A stretch of DNA of 64,000 bases, from positions 868,001 to 932,000 of the forward strand of contig JADKAJ010000002.1 in NCBI GenBank assembly GCA_016719165.1, read 5' to 3'. This document shows positions 26,792 to 35,966 of the stretch, piece after piece (the stretch's first letter is position 1; every line of letters begins with the position of its first letter). A model generated the notes under the pieces. That model did not search any database, was not told the DNA's origin, and worked only from the letters and a program-made list of their open reading frames with translations. The stretch is from Chitinophagaceae bacterium. Its GTDB lineage: Bacteria; Bacteroidota; Bacteroidia; Chitinophagales; Chitinophagaceae. Position numbers and translations under genes: made by a program.

Positions 26792-27873
26792 TTAACCAGG
26801 GCCTATTTTTTTTACCGAATCCCTGATTATCAACTTTGAATTAAGCACTACATTTTTGGGCTTTATTCTGGTGCTTTTGCCAAACTGGTTAAAGAGCATT
26901 TTAAGCGCTACATCGCCGATGTTTTCATTCATATGCGAAACTGTTGTCAGCGGTGTATATAATAAATCTGAATACTCCTGTTCATCAAAGGAAATAATTG
27001 ATAAGTCATTTGGTATTTGTACTCCTTCTTCTTTTAATGCCTTTAATATCCCTAAAGTAATTTGGTTTCCCATGGAAATGATAGCAGTAATTTTACTTTT
27101 TGCAAGATGTTTAATTAATTTTTTTGCACAAGTGTAACCATTGTTGAAACCAAAATCTTCGCCCATCACCAGGGACGGGTCAAAGGGATTTTATTTTTTT
27201 TTAATGCTTGCTTGTAACCATTTACCCGTTGGTTATTTGGTGAGGTACCTACAATCCCCTGGAAACAGGCAATTTTTTTATGCCCGTAATTTATTAAATA
27301 CTGGGTGGCTTCCAGCGACCCTTCAAAATCATTAGAAGAAATGTAGGGCAAATTCACACCTTCAAAGAAACGGTCAATCAAAACCAGCGGGGTGCCGCTT
27401 TTGGAAGCTTTTTGTAAATGTTCTGATTCCAGGCCAATGGGGGCTATTATTATTCCGTCCACCATCCAGCTCTGCAGTAAGGCAATAGATTTTTTTTCAA
27501 CTTTAATGTCATCATTACTATTACAAAGGAAGATATTATAATGGTGCTTCCTGGCTTCTTTTTCTATTCCTAATGCAAGCTGGGCAAACCAGGTATTGGT
27601 GATATCCGGTAAGATTAGCCCAATGGTAGATGATTTTTTTAAGCGAAGCCCTTTGGCAATATTGTTGGGTCTGTAGTTTAATTTATCCGCTGTAGTTGTT
27701 ACTAATTCAATTGTTTTTTTACTGATCCTGAATTGCTCTCCCAGGCCATTCAAAACCCTTGAAATGGTTGTTACAGAAACACCCAGGGTTTTCGCCATTG
27801 ATTGTATGGTAACGTTATTTTTTTCATTCCGAAAGTGATCCGTTTTGTAAAAAGGAAGGGAATGGGTAGTCAT
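26792..27873 (-). pseudogene. LacI-family transcriptional regulator interrupted by one frameshift
   Basis: The N-terminal part (27873 to about 27181) has the LacI helix-turn-helix VTIQSMAKTLGVSVTTISRVLNG, the hinge region and the first half of a periplasmic-binding-protein-like sensor domain (TIGLILPDITNTWFAQLALGIE). The C-terminal part (27169 to 26792) continues in another frame with MGEDFGFNNGYTCAKKL, ISMGNQITLGILKAL and SIISFDEQEYSDLLYTPLTTV. One additional base in the AAA at 27182-27184 gives a continuous reading IPFDPSLVMGEDFGF, the usual sequence of this family at this point, and a protein of about 360 residues. It reads away from susC, and the region between them holds LacI-type operators. 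It probably controls the locus in response to a sugar; as printed, the sensor domain would be truncated, while the DNA-binding domain is intact. Confidence 0.88.
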
Positions 27874-27930
27874 AAAAGTAGTGGTTAGCAGGCTTAAAAT
27901 GAGTTTTTGTTAAAGAAATGGCAAATTTAT

Positions 27931-27960
27931 TTTGGCAAAATTAAATAAAGTTCTACCTTG
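27931..27960 (+). promoter_or_regulatory. Probable Bacteroidota-type promoter for susC
   Basis: A TTTG at 27931-27934 and a TACCTTG at 27954-27960 (TAnnTTTG with one T missing) are 19 bp apart, the spacing of the -33/-7 elements of the Bacteroidota primary sigma factor. The -7 element overlaps the first LacI-type operator site, so repressor binding would block it. Transcription would start around 27967 and give a leader of about 80 nt before susC. Confidence 0.45.
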
Positions 27961-28010
27961 CTCAAACGATTGTGCAAAATGCTCAAACGTTTGAGCATTT
28001 TGCACAATCG
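27958..28010. promoter_or_regulatory. LacI-type operator array in a perfect 44-bp palindrome
   Basis: Positions 27967-28010 form a perfect palindrome with 22-nt arms, centred between 27988 and 27989. It contains the central site ATGCTCAAACGTTTGAGCAT (27979-27998). A second site TTGCTCAAACGATTGTGCAA (27958-27977) is itself near-palindromic around a central CG, and a half site TTGCACAATCG (28000-28010) lies at the right end. The three CG centres (27967/27968, 27988/27989, 28009/28010) are exactly 21 bp apart, two helical turns. A central CpG in a hyphen-free palindrome is the hallmark of LacI/GalR operators, and the divergent neighbour is a LacI-type regulator. Confidence 0.82.
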
Positions 28011-28045
28011 AAAGACTTATTTTTTTAAACGCAAAACGACTGCAT

Positions 28046-31000
28046 ATGAAAAAAATCGTACAAGGAGGTTCCCTTTTCTTTCTTTTACTAATTTCATCAT
28101 TGGCCTGGTCTCAAAACAAAACAGTTACAGGCAGAATTATTGGAGAAAATGGAATTGGAGTTTCCAAAGCATCAGTATTGGTTCAGGGCACCCGAATCGG
28201 TGTCACAACTAATGAAAGGGGCGAGTTTACAATTTCTGTCCCTTCTTCAGCTACCATACTTGTTATTAGTTCCGTTGGGTACGGCACAGTGGAAGAACCT
28301 ATTAACGGAAGAACTGCAATTGAGATTACACTTAAGCCTGGTGTACAGGAAATGCAGGAGGTTGTTGTTACAGCCTTAGGATTAAAAAGAGAGGAGAAGG
28401 CACTGGGATATGCTGTTCAAAAGGTATCCGGAGAAAGTCTACAGCGAGTTGCTGGTTTGGATGTTGCTACATCACTTACCGGTAAAGTAGCAGGGGTATT
28501 GGTTAGAAACTCACCAGATTTCGCAGCTGTTCCCCTTGTTACAGTTCGTGGAGAAAACGCTTTATTAGTTATCGATGGTATCGCTTATCAAAATAAAACA
28601 TTAACTGATATTTCCGCTGAAGATATTGAGTCTGTAAGTGTTTTGAAAGGCGCAACTGCTTCGGCTTTGTATGGTTTTCGTGGTGCAAACGGTGCCATTT
28701 TGATTACTACCAAAAATGGCAGTTCAAATAAAGCAGGAGTAACTATAGATTATACAACCAATACAATGTTCACTGCGGGTTTCCTGGCTATCCCTGAGAA
28801 ACAAGCTGTGTATGGTCGTGGAGGTAGTGGTATTTATGCCCTCAACTCAGATCAGTCCTGGGGTCCAAAAATGGACGGATCCATGCAAAATCAGTGGGAT
28901 CCGGTTTCGAAAACTTTTACAGTTAGACCCTACCTGCCTGTTGGTAAAGACAATTTCAAAAATTTCCTGGAACAAGGATATGTAACCAACAATAATTTGA
29001 ATATTGGTTATCAAAAGGATAAAATTTCGCTCAGGAATTCTTTTAACTGGACGGAAAATAAAGGCCGCTATCCGAATTCCAAATTGCAAAAATATACTTA
29101 CTCCTTTGGTGCTGACCTTAACTACGATAAGTTTAAAATGAGCACCAATTTATCGTATGCTAAAAAAGCCTCAAAGAATATCGGATCCAACGGTTACACT
29201 TCCTATGATCCGATGTATAGCATATTGATCTGGTCGCCTACTGATTGGGATCTCAGTCTTTACAAAAATAATTATTGGATCAAGCCGGGTGAAATTCAAA
29301 ACAACCATTTTGGATTAGTCCCTGGCGGTACAATTGATAATTATGCCGGTGTTAATCAAAACAATCCTTATTTCGACCGTTACGAAAAAACAAATGAAAT
29401 TTCCCGTGACATTTTTAATGCAGACTTGACTATGAGTTATCAATTAACGACTTGGTTAAAAGCCACTCTTCGTTCAGGGGTTGACTTCTACAAAGAAACA
29501 GGACAGTTAAGGTCTTCATGGGGTTCTTATCTTTCTTCCGGTAATACAGGGGTCCCCGGTGCTGATTACAGCGGTTGGAATGGTGGAAGAAAGGGGCAGT
29601 ATAATATAGGAGTAAGTAATGGATTTAGTAATAACACCGATTTTATGCTGACCGGCGATAGAAAATTCAACAAGTTTACTGTTGAATATCTTGCCGGGGG
29701 AACAATTTTCTACAGACGGGATGATAATATGAATGCAAGTACACAAGGTGGTATTTCTGTTCCTGGATTCTTCTCGATCAAAGCGTCTATTAATCCTGCC
29801 CAGGTATCACAGTCTACTTACGCACAGCAGGTGAATTCTGTATTTGGCCGTGCAGCGGTTTCCTGGAACAAAATGGTATATGTAGATATAACTGGCCGTA
29901 ACGACTGGAGTTCTACGCAGCAAAAAGAGCAACGTTCTCAGTTCTATCCTTCTGTAGGAGCTAGTTTTATTGTTTCAGAATTGTTGCCGCAAACAAAGAG
30001 TTGGCTTGATTTATTAAAGCTAAGAGGGTCATGGACTTTGTCAAAAAGACCCGCTTCTATTTATGAAATCAACAGCAGTTATTCAATCAGCCCTGCTACA
30101 TGGGGTACATTGAATGGTGCAGGAGTTCCTTCTAATTTAGTTGACCCAACCATTATTTATTCAGGTGCTGAAACAATTGAGCAGGGTTTACAGGCGATGT
30201 TCCTGAAAAACCGCCTATCGCTTGATGTTTCTCATTATACAAAAAGAGTTTTCGACCGGTTGTTAATGCTCCTTTAACAGGGGCCTCTGGTTATGGTGGC
30301 CTTTACAAGAAATTTAGATGAGGAAATAACAAGACGTGGATGGGAACTAATCTTGAATGGTACTGCTGTTAAAAGTAAAAACTGGCAGTTGGATTTAGGT
30401 CTTAACTGGTCAACTTTTGCCAGTTACTATACCAAGTTAGATCCTGTCTATTCAGCTAAAAAGCCATGGGTAAAAGTGGGAGAACGGGCTGATCATTTTA
30501 TCAGCAGGGATTTTCAACGTGTACCTGCCGGAAAGGGTGACCAGTCAGGAAGTCTGATACTCAATAACAGCGGAAGACCGATCGTTCATGGATATGATGT
30601 ATTATTTGGCTACTACGATCCAAAATTTATTTGGGGTGCAAATGCCAATCTAAGGTATAAGAACGTAAGCTTCTTCCTGTCTTTTGATGGTGTAAATGGA
30701 GGATTGGCAAATACAAGAACAGAAAGTTATATGTGGCAGGCAGGTGTTCATCCAAATTCACTTTCACCAGAAAGAGCGTTAGATGTTGCCACACCAGGTT
30801 CTAATAACTACCTGGGCCAGGGTGTAAAAGTGGTATCCGGCGCAGCTACTTATGATGCCAATGGTAATATCTTAACTGATACCCGTGTTTTTGCACCTAA
30901 TGATATAAAAACCACCTACAAGCAATATATGGTCGATTTGCACAACAGTAGTGCATGGGGTGGTAATGGAAGCAAAGCAGATACTTATTCCAGAACTTTT

Positions 31001-31207
31001 TTCAAACTACGTGAGATTTCTTTATCGTACAATGTGCCGGCTAAACTGTTACATAAAGTGGCAAAAGCTGCTTCCATTAGCTTAATAGGACAAAATGTAC
31101 TGCTGAAAGCAAAACAGTTTAAATATTCTGATCCTGACGGTGGTAATGAAGATTTTGCTGACCCATCAACAAGGTATCTCGGCTTTAAAATTAATTTCAC
31201 TTTCTAA
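28046..31207 (+). pseudogene. susC: SusC-like TonB-dependent transporter with a short frameshifted segment
   Basis: An outer-membrane TonB-dependent receptor of about 1053 residues. It has a signal peptide (ending LAWSQ), a carboxypeptidase-D-like domain (TVTGRIIGENGIGVSKASV) at about 25-100, a plug domain (VVVTALGLKREEKALGYAVQ, LLVIDGIAYQN, VSVLKGATASALYGFRGANGAILITTK) and a beta-barrel ending in the signature terminal Phe (YLGFKINFTF). A stop at 30275-30277 divides it, but both parts are in the same frame. Between about 30262 and 30311 the conserved sequence VNAPLTGASGYGGLYKK is readable only in another frame, so a one-base loss near 30262 and a one-base gain near 30310-30312 are inferred. 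Restored, the join reads GGLYKNLDEEITRRGWEL as expected for SusC. It works with SusD for oligosaccharide import. Confidence 0.92.
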
Positions 31208-31219
31208 AAAATTGTAGCA

Positions 31220-32761
31220 ATGAAAAAAATACATTATATACTGCTTGCAACAATTTCATTTACCATTGCAAGTTCATGTAAAAAGTTTGATCAGTTAAAT
31301 ACCAACCCGGATGTACCCACATCTGTTTCACCCGATTTGCTTGCCACAACGGTATTGAAAAGTACATACCGGTTTTGGAATCCAAATCCAACAGATTGGG
31401 GTACTGCACAGTTATGGAGTAAGCATTGTACAAATCTTCAAAACAATCCGAATCCTTACCAGTATTTTTCTTCTTATTATCCTTACGGAGGATTTGGAGG
31501 GGCTCAGAATATAACCATACTTAATAGAATGGTTGATTTTGCAGAAGGCAACCCGGCAAAACCTTCCTACGAAGGATTAAGATTATTTCTAAAGGCCTGG
31601 TATGGTTTTTCTGCAACATTAGATATGGGGGATGTTCCTTATTCAGAAGCAGGAAAAGCAGAAGAGGGAATAACGCAGCCTATTTACGATAAGCAGGCAG
31701 ATGTATTTGTTGGTGTATTGAATGATTTAAAAGCTGCTGAAGAAAAATTTGCTGTAGGTGTCAATTTTACCGGGGATATAATGCTGGGTGGAAATGCAGC
31801 AAAATGGCGCAGGCTTTGTAATGCCATGCAGTTAAGGGTGTTGCAAACCATCAGTAAAAAAATTACACCTGCACAAAAAGCACGGTTTGCAGAAATAGTT
31901 GCTGCAGGTAATTTAATGACCGGTAATACGGATAACTTTCAATTGGCTTATCTTGATAATACAAATGCAACCTATCCTTTTTACAACGGGGAAGGCATGC
32001 GGGTTAATTTGGCCATGTCAAAACTGATGGTGGATGCGTTAAAAAATGTGAACGACCGCAGGTTATTTTATTTTGGAGAACCGGCCGCTTACAAAATTTC
32101 CGGTGGTTTACTGGAAAATGATTTTGCTGCTTATGAAGGCGCCCCATCAGAATTATCTCCTAACCTGCTTGATCTTAACAGGGCAGCCGGAAAGTATTCT
32201 TTGGTAAACAAACGTTATGCATCATCAGCGTCCAGGATTGGCGATCCTTATATTTACTTTACTTATGCTGAGCAATGTTTCATAATAGCAGAAGCTATTG
32301 AAGAGGGTTGGGTAGCCGGCAATGCACAGACCTACTACGAGAACGGTGTAAAAGCTATGCTTGATTATTACAGAACCTTACCGACTGTAATACAGACAAA
32401 TCTTCATGGAATGGCAATTACCCAAACCTATATTGATAATTATTTTACAGGCGAAGCTGCTTATAAAACAAGTGGAACTAAAACAGAACGTTTGCAGCAG
32501 GTATGGATGCAAAGGTATTTTATAGATTTTTTCCAGGGCGGCGTTAATATATCGTTTAGAAATTTTCAACGTACTGGATATCCTGTCTTTCCGCTTGATC
32601 CGGCTACTTCTTTAAATTCCGGAGCTCCAACACAGGTTCCTAAACGCAATATGTACCCAACTGATGAGTTAACTAAAAACCCTGTAAACTATCAAAAGGC
32701 TGTTGATGAACAGTTTGGCGGAGCTGATGACGTAAATAAAACACCATGGTGGTTGCAATAA
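31220..32761 (+). CDS. susD: SusD/RagB-family nutrient-binding outer-membrane lipoprotein
   Basis: 513 residues beginning MKKIHYILLATISFTIASSC with a lipobox at Cys20. The start of the mature protein (KKFDQLNTNPDVPTSVSPDLL) and segments such as LFLKAWYGFSATLDMGDVPYSEA, NAAKWRRLCNAMQLRVL and YIYFTYAEQCFIIAEAIEEGW are typical of the SusD-like_2 type (SusD/RagB lipoproteins), with TPR-like helices. It caps the SusC barrel and binds the glycan at the cell surface. It begins 12 nt after susC and is followed by a strong terminator, so susCD form a two-gene transcript under the LacI-type operators. The ligand cannot be inferred. Confidence 0.95.
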   Translation: MKKIHYILLATISFTIASSCKKFDQLNTNPDVPTSVSPDLLATTVLKSTYRFWNPNPTDWGTAQLWSKHCTNLQNNPNPYQYFSSYYPYGGFGGAQNITILNRMVDFAEGNPAKPSYEGLRLFLKAWYGFSATLDMGDVPYSEAGKAEEGITQPIYDKQADVFVGVLNDLKAAEEKFAVGVNFTGDIMLGGNAAKWRRLCNAMQLRVLQTISKKITPAQKARFAEIVAAGNLMTGNTDNFQLAYLDNTNATYPFYNGEGMRVNLAMSKLMVDALKNVNDRRLFYFGEPAAYKISGGLLENDFAAYEGAPSELSPNLLDLNRAAGKYSLVNKRYASSASRIGDPYIYFTYAEQCFIIAEAIEEGWVAGNAQTYYENGVKAMLDYYRTLPTVIQTNLHGMAITQTYIDNYFTGEAAYKTSGTKTERLQQVWMQRYFIDFFQGGVNISFRNFQRTGYPVFPLDPATSLNSGAPTQVPKRNMYPTDELTKNPVNYQKAVDEQFGGADDVNKTPWWLQ

Positions 32762-32821
32762 ACGGAAAACCAAAGCGTACACAATCAGCAAATTTTATAT
32801 ATGCGTGTCTAAGAGCTAAAT

Positions 32822-32858
32822 ATAAGTGGAGGGGGCATCAAAGGCCTCCTCCACTTAT
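32822..32858 (+). terminator. Strong hairpin terminator after susCD
   Basis: A 15-bp stem (32822-32836 with 32844-32858, ending ATAAGTGG/CCACTTAT, one G-T pair) encloses a 7-nt loop and is followed by TTCAATATG. The T run is short, as is frequent in Bacteroidota, but the stem is strong and lies about 60 nt after the susD stop. Confidence 0.75.
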
Positions 32859-33176
32859 TTCAATATGACCACTTCGGTTAAAGTACACTGAAGATCACTT
32901 TTATCCTCTTCCTGAGAAATTACCACCTGTAACCAGTAATAATGACTTGTTACAGTAAATGAAAACATCCAATGTTTATTGGCAAAACCGACAATGTACG
33001 TTAGTGCAGTATAATTTATTTAAAACGGATACAAAGTTTTTCATAGCAAGCAGTTTTTCATAAGCAATAAAGCGAAAGAAAGTGGATCGTATTTTCTTTT
33101 CTAAGTGAATACCTCCACTTTTTAAAACAAACGGGAGCGGCCTACTTTAATAATCACAATGCTTTAATTTAATTCA
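32859..33176. other. 318-bp intergenic region upstream of the GH16 gene
   Basis: No gene was seen. The region contains two near-identical copies of AGTTTTTCATA(A)GCAA at 33035-33049 and 33052-33067, 17 bp apart, and an inverted pair AAAGTGGA (33079-33086) / TCCACTTT (33114-33121) with a 27-nt loop. A promoter for the GH16-to-esterase gene run should lie here because the terminator after susD precedes it, but no convincing TTTG plus TAnnTTTG pair was found. No copy of the TGCTCAAACG operator was seen. Confidence 0.5.
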
Positions 33177-33986
33177 ATGACAAACAGCGGGAGAAATATA
33201 ATGTATGTACTTCTTTTTTTCAGTACACTGTTTCTTCAAAAAGAAGTAGCATCACAAACAAAGTTTACGAAACTGGTCTGGGCAGATGAATTTAATTACA
33301 AAGGTTTACCTGACAGCAGTAAATGGAATTATGATATTGGGGGAAATGGGTGGGGCAATAATGAATTGCAGTATTATACCGCCAATGATACTTTGAATGC
33401 AATTGTAGTGGAAGGGGTGTTAAAAATTACTGCAAGGCGCCAGGTAAAAGAAAACAGGCAATATACTTCTGCGAGGTTACAGACAAAGAATAAGGCTTCT
33501 TTCAAATATGGCAAGATTGAAGTAAGAGCCAAACTGCCGGCAGGAAGAGGTACCTGGCCTGCGATATGGATGCTGGGAGAAAATATTGGTAAAGAAGGAT
33601 GGCCCCGTTGTGGTGAGATTGATATTATGGAGCATGTTGGTTATGAGAAGGACAGCATCTTCGGAACAATTCACTCAGAGGCTTATAATCACATGAAAGG
33701 CACTCAAAAAGGGAAGGGCATATTCATTGCAACACCGTACGACCAGTTTCATACCTATTCGATAGAATGGACGCCAGATAAAATTGATTTTATGGTGGAT
33801 GGGGTGATTTATAATCATTTTATAAACGAACACCTGACCACAAAAGAATGGCCTTTCGATCAGCCATTTTACCTGATCCTGAATTTAGCAGTTGGCGGCA
33901 ACTGGGGAGGTAAAAAAGGTGTGGATGAATCTGTTTTCCCTGCCACTTTGGAAGTGGATTATGTAAGAGTATTTCAAACCAGATAA
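33177..33986 (+). CDS. GH16 endo-beta-glucanase (laminarinase type)
   Basis: 269 residues with a signal peptide; an alternative start at ATG 33201 lies closer to the hydrophobic segment. The jelly-roll GH16 domain fills the mature protein: LVWADEFNYKGLPDSSKWNYD at the start, GWGNNELQYYT, the catalytic segment GEIDIMEHVG with nucleophile E147, assisting D149 and acid/base E152, and DFMVDGVIYNHF. The GNNELQYYT and EIDIMEH forms are usual for beta-1,3-glucan-active GH16 enzymes. No carbohydrate-binding module is present. It opens the second enzyme run, 10 nt before the SASA gene. Specificity for beta-1,3 or mixed-linkage glucan is inferred. Confidence 0.93.
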   Translation: MTNSGRNIMYVLLFFSTLFLQKEVASQTKFTKLVWADEFNYKGLPDSSKWNYDIGGNGWGNNELQYYTANDTLNAIVVEGVLKITARRQVKENRQYTSARLQTKNKASFKYGKIEVRAKLPAGRGTWPAIWMLGENIGKEGWPRCGEIDIMEHVGYEKDSIFGTIHSEAYNHMKGTQKGKGIFIATPYDQFHTYSIEWTPDKIDFMVDGVIYNHFINEHLTTKEWPFDQPFYLILNLAVGGNWGGKKGVDESVFPATLEVDYVRVFQTR

Positions 33987-33996
33987 TAAAAAAAAG

Positions 33997-35961
33997 ATGT
34001 TTAAAAAATGCTGTTTATTGCTTGCCGGTATAATTAGTTTCTGTTTGCAGGCCCGGGCTAAGGTTATTCTGCCTAAGATCTTTTCTGATAATATGGTATT
34101 ACAGCGAAATGGTTTGATCCCCGTATGGGGATGGGCTGATGCAAATGAAAAAATAGAAGTGAGGTTTAACAATCAGGTTAAATCTGTCAAAGCTGGTAAA
34201 AATGGCAAGTGGCTGATAAGACTGGATGCAGAAAATGCAGGCGGCCCCTATGATATGACCATTAAAGGGAAAAATACAGTTCAGATAAGGAACATATTGG
34301 TAGGTGAGGTATGGCTATGCAGTGGTCAGTCGAATATGGAATGGACAGTTGGCCAGTCTATGAATGCAAAACAGGAAATAGCAGCCGCAAATAATCTTTT
34401 TATCCGGCATATAAAAATTCAGCGGGATATCAGTTCATTGCCCCAAAACGATATTAATGCCGGTGATTGGCAAATTTGTGACTCAACTACAGTAGCCAAT
34501 TTTACAGGGGTAGGATATTTTTTTGCCAAGAATCTCTACAACGAATTAAAAATTCCGGTTGGGTTAATTAATTCATCCTGGGGAGGTACAAACATTGAAA
34601 CCTGGATAAGCCGGGAAGCTTTTGAAAATAGCGATGAGTTTAAAGAGATGATTGCGGGAATGCCAAAGATAGATTTAGATTCTCTTTCTAAATTAAAAGT
34701 GAAAGGTAGTGTAATGAGGATAGAGGCTTTGCAGGGTACAAAAATGGAAGGCATGAATACAAGCCAGTTCAGGGAGCTTTCATTTGATGATTCAAAATGG
34801 CCTGTTTTGAATCAGCCGCAATTATGGGAAGAGCAAAGTATCGGAGAGCTGGATGGTATTGTTTGGCTTAGGAAAACAATTGTACTGGCTTCTCTTGACT
34901 TAACAAAGGAAGCAACGTTGGTGTTATCGAAGATTGATGATAATGATATAACTTATGTAAACGGGATAAAAGTTGGAAGCACTAACCAGTGGGATGCGAA
35001 CAGAAGATATACAATTCCACCCGGAGTTTTAAAGGAAGGTAAGAATGTAATTGCAGTAAGAGTGGATGATACCGGCGGTGGTGGTGGGATTTATGGGGAT
35101 GCAGCAGACGTAAAATTAATTTTGTACAATGCTTCTCTCCCTTTGAGTGGTGAGTGGAAATTCCAGGTTGAGTCTGTCATCAAAACAACCAACCAAAATT
35201 CACTTCCCTCTTTATGTTTTAATGCAATGATAAGTCCGTTGATCCCATTCGCATTCCAGGGAGTATTGTGGTACCAGGGGGAATCTAATGCCGGACGATC
35301 ATACCAATACAGAAAAGCATTTCCTTTATTGATAAACGACTGGAGACAGAAATGGAATAATTCCAGTATGCCTTTTTATTTTGTGCAACTGGCAACTTTT
35401 AATAACCCCGGTAACAGTAATGAAGGTTGTGGCTGGGCTGAACTGAGAGAAGCACAAACAATGACCTTGTCTTTGCCAAATACAGGCATGTGTGTTACTA
35501 CTGATCTCGTTACTAATCCTAAAGATATTCATCCTACAAATAAGCAGGATGTTGGTAATCGCCTGGCGTCTCTTGCCTTGAACAATCTTTACAGTAAGAA
35601 TATGATTTGCAATGGTCCCATTTATAAGTCAATGGAAATTAAAAATGACCAGGTCATTCTTTCATTTGATAATATCGGAACCGGTTTATACACTCCCGAT
35701 AAATATGGTTACATCAGGGGTTTTGAAATGGCAGGAAAGGACCAGGTGTTTCATTATGCCAAAGCATTTATCAAAGGCAACACAGTAGTACTATTCAATG
35801 AAAAAGTAGAGAATCCGGTTGCTGTTCATTTTGGGTGGATTGGCGATGCCAGTGATTGCAACCTGTTTAATAAAGAAGGATACCCTGCTGTGCCTTTCAG
35901 GACAGATGAATGGAAGACAGTTACAAAAGATGAAAAGTATAAAATTGAAAAACTAAACTAA
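33997..35961 (+). CDS. Sialate O-acetylesterase-like carbohydrate esterase (SASA family)
   Basis: 654 residues with signal peptide (ending LQARA). The N-terminal beta-sandwich (KIFSDNMVLQRNGLIPVWGWAD) is followed by the SGNH-like catalytic domain with nucleophile S112 in WLCSGQSNMEW and the second conserved block GVLWYQGESNAG. Between them lies an inserted GH2-like jelly-roll of about 110 residues (WLRKTIVLAS, DNDITYVNGIKVGST, IAVRVDDTGGGGGIYG), a recurrent arrangement in Bacteroidota members. The family removes O-acetyl groups from sialic acids and, in several cases, from plant or other polysaccharides. No sialidase or NanA-like gene is near, so a role on acetylated glycan is more likely than on sialic acid. 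Confidence 0.9.
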   Translation: MFKKCCLLLAGIISFCLQARAKVILPKIFSDNMVLQRNGLIPVWGWADANEKIEVRFNNQVKSVKAGKNGKWLIRLDAENAGGPYDMTIKGKNTVQIRNILVGEVWLCSGQSNMEWTVGQSMNAKQEIAAANNLFIRHIKIQRDISSLPQNDINAGDWQICDSTTVANFTGVGYFFAKNLYNELKIPVGLINSSWGGTNIETWISREAFENSDEFKEMIAGMPKIDLDSLSKLKVKGSVMRIEALQGTKMEGMNTSQFRELSFDDSKWPVLNQPQLWEEQSIGELDGIVWLRKTIVLASLDLTKEATLVLSKIDDNDITYVNGIKVGSTNQWDANRRYTIPPGVLKEGKNVIAVRVDDTGGGGGIYGDAADVKLILYNASLPLSGEWKFQVESVIKTTNQNSLPSLCFNAMISPLIPFAFQGVLWYQGESNAGRSYQYRKAFPLLINDWRQKWNNSSMPFYFVQLATFNNPGNSNEGCGWAELREAQTMTLSLPNTGMCVTTDLVTNPKDIHPTNKQDVGNRLASLALNNLYSKNMICNGPIYKSMEIKNDQVILSFDNIGTGLYTPDKYGYIRGFEMAGKDQVFHYAKAFIKGNTVVLFNEKVENPVAVHFGWIGDASDCNLFNKEGYPAVPFRTDEWKTVTKDEKYKIEKLN

Positions 35962-35966
35962 AGAGT

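Noticed and set aside
28046..31207. Two separate genes: a truncated SusC and a small independent barrel protein
   Set aside because: The sequence between them encodes conserved SusC residues in another frame and the second part has no signal peptide, so one disrupted gene is the better reading.
32859..33176. Further LacI operator copies upstream of the GH16 run or elsewhere
   Set aside because: No TGCTCAAACG-like palindrome was found outside 27958-28010; ACAAACGGGA at about 33127 shares only a few bases.
33997..35961. Sialic acid metabolism from the sialate O-acetylesterase-like gene
   Set aside because: No sialidase, lyase, epimerase or sialic acid transporter is present; the SASA family is broad.
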